This document shows, in pieces, positions 11,598-15,048 of a stretch of DNA of 15,048 nucleotides. The notes below the pieces were generated by a model. The model was not told the origin of the DNA. It saw only the letters and a list, made by a program, of their open reading frames with translations, and did no database searches. The position numbers and the translations under genes are program-made. How positions within the stretch are numbered: the stretch's first letter is position 1; every line of letters begins with the position of its first letter. The stretch lies in contig JAUWDI010000003.1 in NCBI GenBank assembly GCA_030608865.1, forward strand, positions 1 through 15,048, given 5' to 3'. The stretch is from Anaerolineales bacterium. Its GTDB lineage: Bacteria; Chloroflexota; Anaerolineae; Anaerolineales; E44-bin32.

Positions 11598-12425
11598 CTA
11601 GGGCTCAAAGCGGAATTGGAGACAGTAGTGGTGGTGGATGTTGCTCACCCAGGCGTTGCCCATGCCGTAGGGCGCGAGGGGAATGTTATCCTGCACCCAA
11701 ATGCGCTCATCTTTTAGCGTGTACACCTCGGCGAGATTGCGAGCCACATCCCAAGCTAACGGGTAGATTTTCCCTTTCTTCTTAACGTTCTTCAATATCA
11801 CGGTCAAGTATGAACGAGGTCGCAGGTAGGATTTAAGGTCGGTGTAGATCTGGACCAGACGATCAAGAAATTCATCATAGTCAGCGACGTTTCCCAGGTC
11901 GGCAGAGTCGTCGGAGTAGGTTACATCAAGTTCAGAAGAATCCCGCCGGCGCTGTTGGGTCTCAGCCCCACGCGCGTGGAGCATATCCCAATACGGGGGA
12001 GAAGTCAGGACATAATCGATCTGGGGCAGATTGAAGGACTGGAGATCGGCCGCATCACCGGTGAGAACTTTGACGTGCAGCTCGCTGGCAGGCGGCCCCA
12101 AGAGCTCGCGCTCTTCGTCGACCAGCTCTCGTGCGATTTCAGCATAAGCGGGGTTTAACTCCAATCCGAACCCACTTCTTCCGCTTCGTAAGCAGGCCAG
12201 CAGCGTCGAGCCAGTCCCAACCATAGGGTCGAAGACCATCTGTCCGCTCTTTGTGAAGAATTCGATAAACTCCTGGGCGAGTGTCTCTGGAAATTTCGCG
12301 GGATGGCGAAGGACGTCTTTACGTCTGGGAGGGGGATTGTGACTGAACCAGGATTTCTGGAATTTGATCCAATCCTTTGGGGATAAGTCGTTCATGCGGT
12401 TGCGAAACTCTCTTTTTTTTGCCAT
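11598..12425 (-). CDS. DNA methyltransferase, N4-cytosine/N6-adenine type, apparently solitary
   Basis: 275 residues. HPAKFPETLAQEFI (41-54), a motif X-like segment, leads into the SAM-binding motif I FDPMVGTGSTLLA (65-77), then GFGLELNPAY (motif II, acidic residue), and later the catalytic motif IV TSPPYW (141-146). The SPP form is frequent in N4-cytosine enzymes, though N6-adenine cannot be excluded. The order X-I-II before IV differs from the common N4/N6 layout where IV comes first. It starts with ATG 12425, ten bases after the stop of a surface lipoprotein gene, so it is read through from there. No restriction endonuclease gene is visible, pointing to a solitary, possibly regulatory, methyltransferase; a structured-RNA target is a less likely alternative. 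Confidence 0.85.
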   Translation of the reverse strand: MAKKREFRNRMNDLSPKDWIKFQKSWFSHNPPPRRKDVLRHPAKFPETLAQEFIEFFTKSGQMVFDPMVGTGSTLLACLRSGRSGFGLELNPAYAEIARELVDEERELLGPPASELHVKVLTGDAADLQSFNLPQIDYVLTSPPYWDMLHARGAETQQRRRDSSELDVTYSDDSADLGNVADYDEFLDRLVQIYTDLKSYLRPRSYLTVILKNVKKKGKIYPLAWDVARNLAEVYTLKDERIWVQDNIPLAPYGMGNAWVSNIHHHYCLQFRFEP

Positions 12426-12435
12426 TTATCGACGC

Positions 12436-13263
12436 TCAAGGTGTTGGTGTGTGTGTTGGGGTTGGCGTGGGCAACAGCGTGCGGACAATGAAGTCATCGA
12501 AGGAAGCGGTTGTCTGTCCACCACGGCGGGCGCGAACGAACAAGCCCAGCCCTCCCCAGCGCAGCCCAGGATCGCGCGCGGTAAAAACCTCCTCACCGTT
12601 GAGGAAGAAGCGGAAGCGCTCGCCCTCGGCGATGACTCCCAGGCGGTTGTCGACGAGCAGTCCGGGAATTAAGGCGTTGGTTATTGTCTTGGGGATGACA
12701 GCAACTTCAGAACCCTCAGAGATACGCGTCACGCGAGCTTCCCCCTTGCAGGTCAGGGTAAAACGGTAGTGTCCACCTGAAGGGTCAACGCGGAACATCA
12801 AACCGAACTCATCATCATCCGTGCATAACACCGCTTGAACCACTACCTCGACATAACCGTCCGTGAATTCTTTAACAGGGCTTAGTGCGGTGTAGAAAGC
12901 GTTTGCCTGCCGGACGGACAGGCTGAAGCGACCGTCATATAAACTCGATCCACCGACGTTTGAATGCAAATGTACCCAGCCTAGATCCTGGCTGAAGTCA
13001 TCGTGGAATAGGATCGGTCCCAAACCTGAGGCGATATCAGGCGTGGGGGATGGTGTGGGTTCGGGTGTCAATGTTGGCGAAGGGACCAATGTGGGGAAGA
13101 AGACAGTGGGTGTGGGTGCAGGGGGTGTTGGCACTGGGGTGAACGTGGGCGCGGGTCTTGCGCTAACGCAGGATGATAGGAGTAATCCGCAAGCGGTAAC
13201 GTAAACTGCTGTAAATCGGGATCGCTTGCTTCCGTCCCCCCTGTTGCCGATGAGATTGCCCAT
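12436..13263 (-). CDS. Secreted lipoprotein, Pro/Thr linker plus jelly-roll-like domain (paralogue 1)
   Basis: 275 residues from ATG 13263, directly preceded by GGGAAGAAGG; the frame reaches a TTG at 13308 but without a better signal. A basic N-terminus, hydrophobic core and LLSSC lipobox (Cys32) predict a lipoprotein. About 50 residues of TPxPTP-type linker follow. The domain (about 82-265) starts ILFHDDFSQDLGW and ends TASFDDFIVRTL, the DDF...W / FDDF frame of concanavalin-like (LamG/DUF1080-type) sandwiches, with cysteines in VLCTDDDEFGLMFRV and FTLTCKG matching the pair in its two paralogues. It ends with a second PTPTPTHTPTP tail, absent from the other two. Likely cell-surface or substrate-binding; no catalytic motif is seen. 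Confidence 0.78.
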   Translation of the reverse strand: MGNLIGNRGDGSKRSRFTAVYVTACGLLLSSCVSARPAPTFTPVPTPPAPTPTVFFPTLVPSPTLTPEPTPSPTPDIASGLGPILFHDDFSQDLGWVHLHSNVGGSSLYDGRFSLSVRQANAFYTALSPVKEFTDGYVEVVVQAVLCTDDDEFGLMFRVDPSGGHYRFTLTCKGEARVTRISEGSEVAVIPKTITNALIPGLLVDNRLGVIAEGERFRFFLNGEEVFTARDPGLRWGGLGLFVRARRGGQTTASFDDFIVRTLLPTPTPTHTPTP

Positions 13264-13357
13264 CCTTCTTCCCTTAATGGCAGGTTGGTTTGCATGAGGA
13301 TACAACAATCTGAGGGATTGTGGGAAATCTAGCGGCTAGGAGAACAAGCGCTATCTG

Positions 13358-14200
13358 TCAGGGATTTAGATACCAAAGCTTGAAATCGTCGAAGTAGACC
13401 GTCAAACCCGGGGTGGATGCGGCATCGGAGAAGAGGCCGAAGTTCCCTTTGAAGAAGGAGTTATCTTCAATTGAGTCTAAGACCTCGCCGTTCGCAAGGA
13501 CGGTCAAGGTTGTGCCCCGGGCGAGGATTCCGAGTACATTCGTTGTATCCGATCCGGAGAGGATCAAATCACTGGGGGTCCATTCGAGCAGATTCTGTAC
13601 CGTGCCGGCAAAAAGTTTGCGTATTCGATAAGATCCGTCGCAAGAGAATTCGAGTGTGTATCCGCTGTCTCGGTTTTCCGGCTCAACCCTAACGGCCAGC
13701 CCGATGGCGTCTTTGCCGGAACACTCTCCGACTTCAGCGGTCACTTCGACGTAGAGTTCCCCGGCGTCGACATCCGGTATGGTTGTGCTCCACCATAAGA
13801 ACTTGTCTGTCAGGAAATCTGTGGCCCGCAGACGCCCATCCTCCCAAACGTTCATTGCCCCATCAAAATTAGGACCGACCCAGGTCAGGTTGGATGAGAA
13901 ATCGTCCCAATAGTGAGGCGCAGCGAGGTTGATCCCGTAACGCGGATCATCAGGCGAAAGAGGTGGCGGGGTTGGTGTGATCGTCAGTTCGGTTGTTGGT
14001 GTTATGGTGATGAGCGCAGTGGGTGTGGTGATATTCGTTGCGCTGGGAGGAGCTGTCGCCGACGGTAGTGTGTTAACCAGAGCGGAGTCCATGGTCTGGG
14101 TGGTGTCAACTGGCAGCTCGCGCACAGGGGCCGGCCGGGTGCAAGCCCCGGCCAGCCAGATAATTACCACGAGGGGTCCAAGCCTTTGCGACAATCTCAC
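13358..14200 (-). CDS. Secreted lipoprotein, Pro/Thr linker plus jelly-roll-like domain (paralogue 2)
   Basis: 280 residues from GTG 14200, overlapping the upstream stop as GTGA. A signal peptide with lipobox LAGAC (Cys20) is followed by a threonine/proline-rich linker to about residue 85. The domain reads YWDDFSSNLTW, then ELYVEVTAEVGECSGKDAIGL, GYTLEFSCDGSYRI, LLEWTPSDLILSG, a NGEVLDS strand and the closing VYFDDFKLWYL. It is closest to the next gene upstream: both share the C..(K/R)DA(I/V)GL and SCDG cysteine pair, WTPSD.IL.G, and a closing FDDF..W. The paired cysteines probably form a disulfide. Role unknown; a carbohydrate- or surface-binding function is a guess from the fold. Confidence 0.8.
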   Translation of the reverse strand: MRLSQRLGPLVVIIWLAGACTRPAPVRELPVDTTQTMDSALVNTLPSATAPPSATNITTPTALITITPTTELTITPTPPPLSPDDPRYGINLAAPHYWDDFSSNLTWVGPNFDGAMNVWEDGRLRATDFLTDKFLWWSTTIPDVDAGELYVEVTAEVGECSGKDAIGLAVRVEPENRDSGYTLEFSCDGSYRIRKLFAGTVQNLLEWTPSDLILSGSDTTNVLGILARGTTLTVLANGEVLDSIEDNSFFKGNFGLFSDAASTPGLTVYFDDFKLWYLNP

Positions 14201-15048
14201 GGAATCCAGGGGATATGCCAGAATGCGAAATCGTCGAAGCTAGCAGTCAAAGGGTAGGTTACTTGTGAACGGACATAGGCGGCAAAATAACCGAAGCTGG
14301 ACAGCATGCCTGAGTCCCAATAATCGGTCACCTGGAACCCATTAATGAATAGGTAAAACTTCCCGTCGTACCCATAGATTCCAAGGCGATTGGTCACTCC
14401 GGGACCGGTGAGAATAGCGTCGGAGGGTGTCCAGTCGATAAGAGTGCGGGAGTTCCCCGGGGACAAGCGGATAAAACGCCATGCGCCGTCACAAGAGACC
14501 TCGAAAGTGTATCCGCTGGGGGTTATGTCGGGTTCAATCCGAATGACCAGCCCGACTGCGTCCCGTGCCATGCAGTCACCATTTGTGGCAGAAATTTCGG
14601 CATAGACCCGTCCGGATTCGACAAAGGTGTAAGACCACCAAATAGCGGTGTTCAGTGCATCGAAATCGGTTCCGATGAGTTTCCCATCTACAACTTCATA
14701 CGATGCAATACCTTCCGTTAAGTATTCGTACCAAGTATCCGGATTGTTGAAGTAGTCAATATGATCCGGGTTGGTCAGGTCGAGGATGTTTCGCGGGTCA
14801 TCCGGATCGCTGATAACAAACGGAGTGGGAGTTGGCTCGAGGGTGAGACGCTGAACCGCGCTTGTCGGTGTGGCTGCGGGAGCATCAACAGCCGGAGCTG
14901 CAACCTCGGGAGGCTCAGTCGGCAGCACTGCCGCGGGTTGCTCATCGGCAGGTTCGACAGGTGCTACATCAGGGGGCGGTGCTTCTTGCCCGCGGCGAAC
15001 AAGTGCAGAGATGCCGAGGTATGCGAGCGTAATCACCAGCAGTGTGGA
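14197..15048 (-). CDS. Membrane-anchored surface protein, jelly-roll-like domain (paralogue 3), partial
   Basis: The frame is open to the right edge, so the start is outside the window; the first visible in-frame GTG (15036) falls inside a hydrophobic segment (STLLVITLAYLGISALV) and is unlikely to be the start. At least 283 residues are seen. No lipobox is visible, so this one is probably anchored by the helix. An alanine/proline/glutamate-rich linker with TPTPF leads to a domain containing DYFNNPDTWYEYL, GRVYAEISATNGDCMARDAVGL, GYTFEVSCDGAWRF, LIDWTPSDAILTG, GFQVTDYW and the closing SFDDFAFWHI. It is coupled to paralogue 2 by GTGA. An N-terminal domain may lie off the edge. Confidence 0.78.
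   Translation of the reverse strand, partial: STLLVITLAYLGISALVRRGQEAPPPDVAPVEPADEQPAAVLPTEPPEVAAPAVDAPAATPTSAVQRLTLEPTPTPFVISDPDDPRNILDLTNPDHIDYFNNPDTWYEYLTEGIASYEVVDGKLIGTDFDALNTAIWWSYTFVESGRVYAEISATNGDCMARDAVGLVIRIEPDITPSGYTFEVSCDGAWRFIRLSPGNSRTLIDWTPSDAILTGPGVTNRLGIYGYDGKFYLFINGFQVTDYWDSGMLSSFGYFAAYVRSQVTYPLTASFDDFAFWHIPWIP

Noticed and set aside
1..15048. tRNA, rRNA, CRISPR array or prophage genes
   Set aside because: No cloverleaf with a GGTTCRA arm, no regularly spaced direct repeats and no phage structural or integrase genes were found by eye.

Overview
The window looks like chromosome of a Chloroflexota bacterium, most likely Anaerolineae. I infer this from gene content and style (DUF6391 protein, SpoVS homologue, proline/threonine-linked secreted proteins, tandem deoxynucleoside kinases, palindromic intergenic repeats, Gram-positive-type LexA boxes); there is no marker gene for a firm placement. 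Base composition is moderately GC-rich. Several gene pairs overlap by the same four bases, GTGA.

Left part (1-3700): the 5' part of an AmmeMemoRadiSam system protein B gene (MEMO family, minus strand) is divergent from a plus-strand operon. That operon has a sigma70-type promoter (TTGACA-N18-TAGAAT) carrying two exact GAAC-N4-GTTC palindromes, the Bacillus-type LexA (SOS) box. It encodes a short FtsK-like ATPase, possibly a tiny overlapping ORF, a small DUF6504-like protein and a second small protein with no family I can name. The DUF6504-like gene is split by an IS200/IS605-group element carrying only tnpB. Removing about 1244 bp restores a 90-residue frame ending in a GTGA overlap with the next gene.

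Middle (3786-7581): a housekeeping block. holA (clamp loader delta) lies behind a DUF6391 membrane protein gene, with a tRNA-dihydrouridine synthase gene upstream of both (all minus). The synthase gene is divergent from holB (clamp loader delta prime, plus). dus and holB both seem to be expressed as leaderless or near-leaderless mRNAs.

7582-8051 has no gene. It holds a perfect 33-bp palindrome and three diverged copies of a 26-bp palindromic repeat. Next come a spoVS-like gene (minus), a DUF4870-type small membrane protein gene (plus) with a clear intrinsic terminator, and a tightly overlapped minus-strand operon of deoxynucleoside kinase, nucleotidyltransferase-fold protein and second deoxynucleoside kinase.

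Right part (11598-15048, all minus): three tandem paralogous surface proteins (membrane anchor or lipobox, Pro/Thr-rich linker, jelly-roll-like domain with a conserved cysteine pair) lead into an apparently solitary DNA methyltransferase gene. The most interesting part is the left: a LexA-controlled FtsK-like/DUF6504/small-protein operon that may be an uncharacterised SOS DNA-damage module, here broken by a TnpB element.
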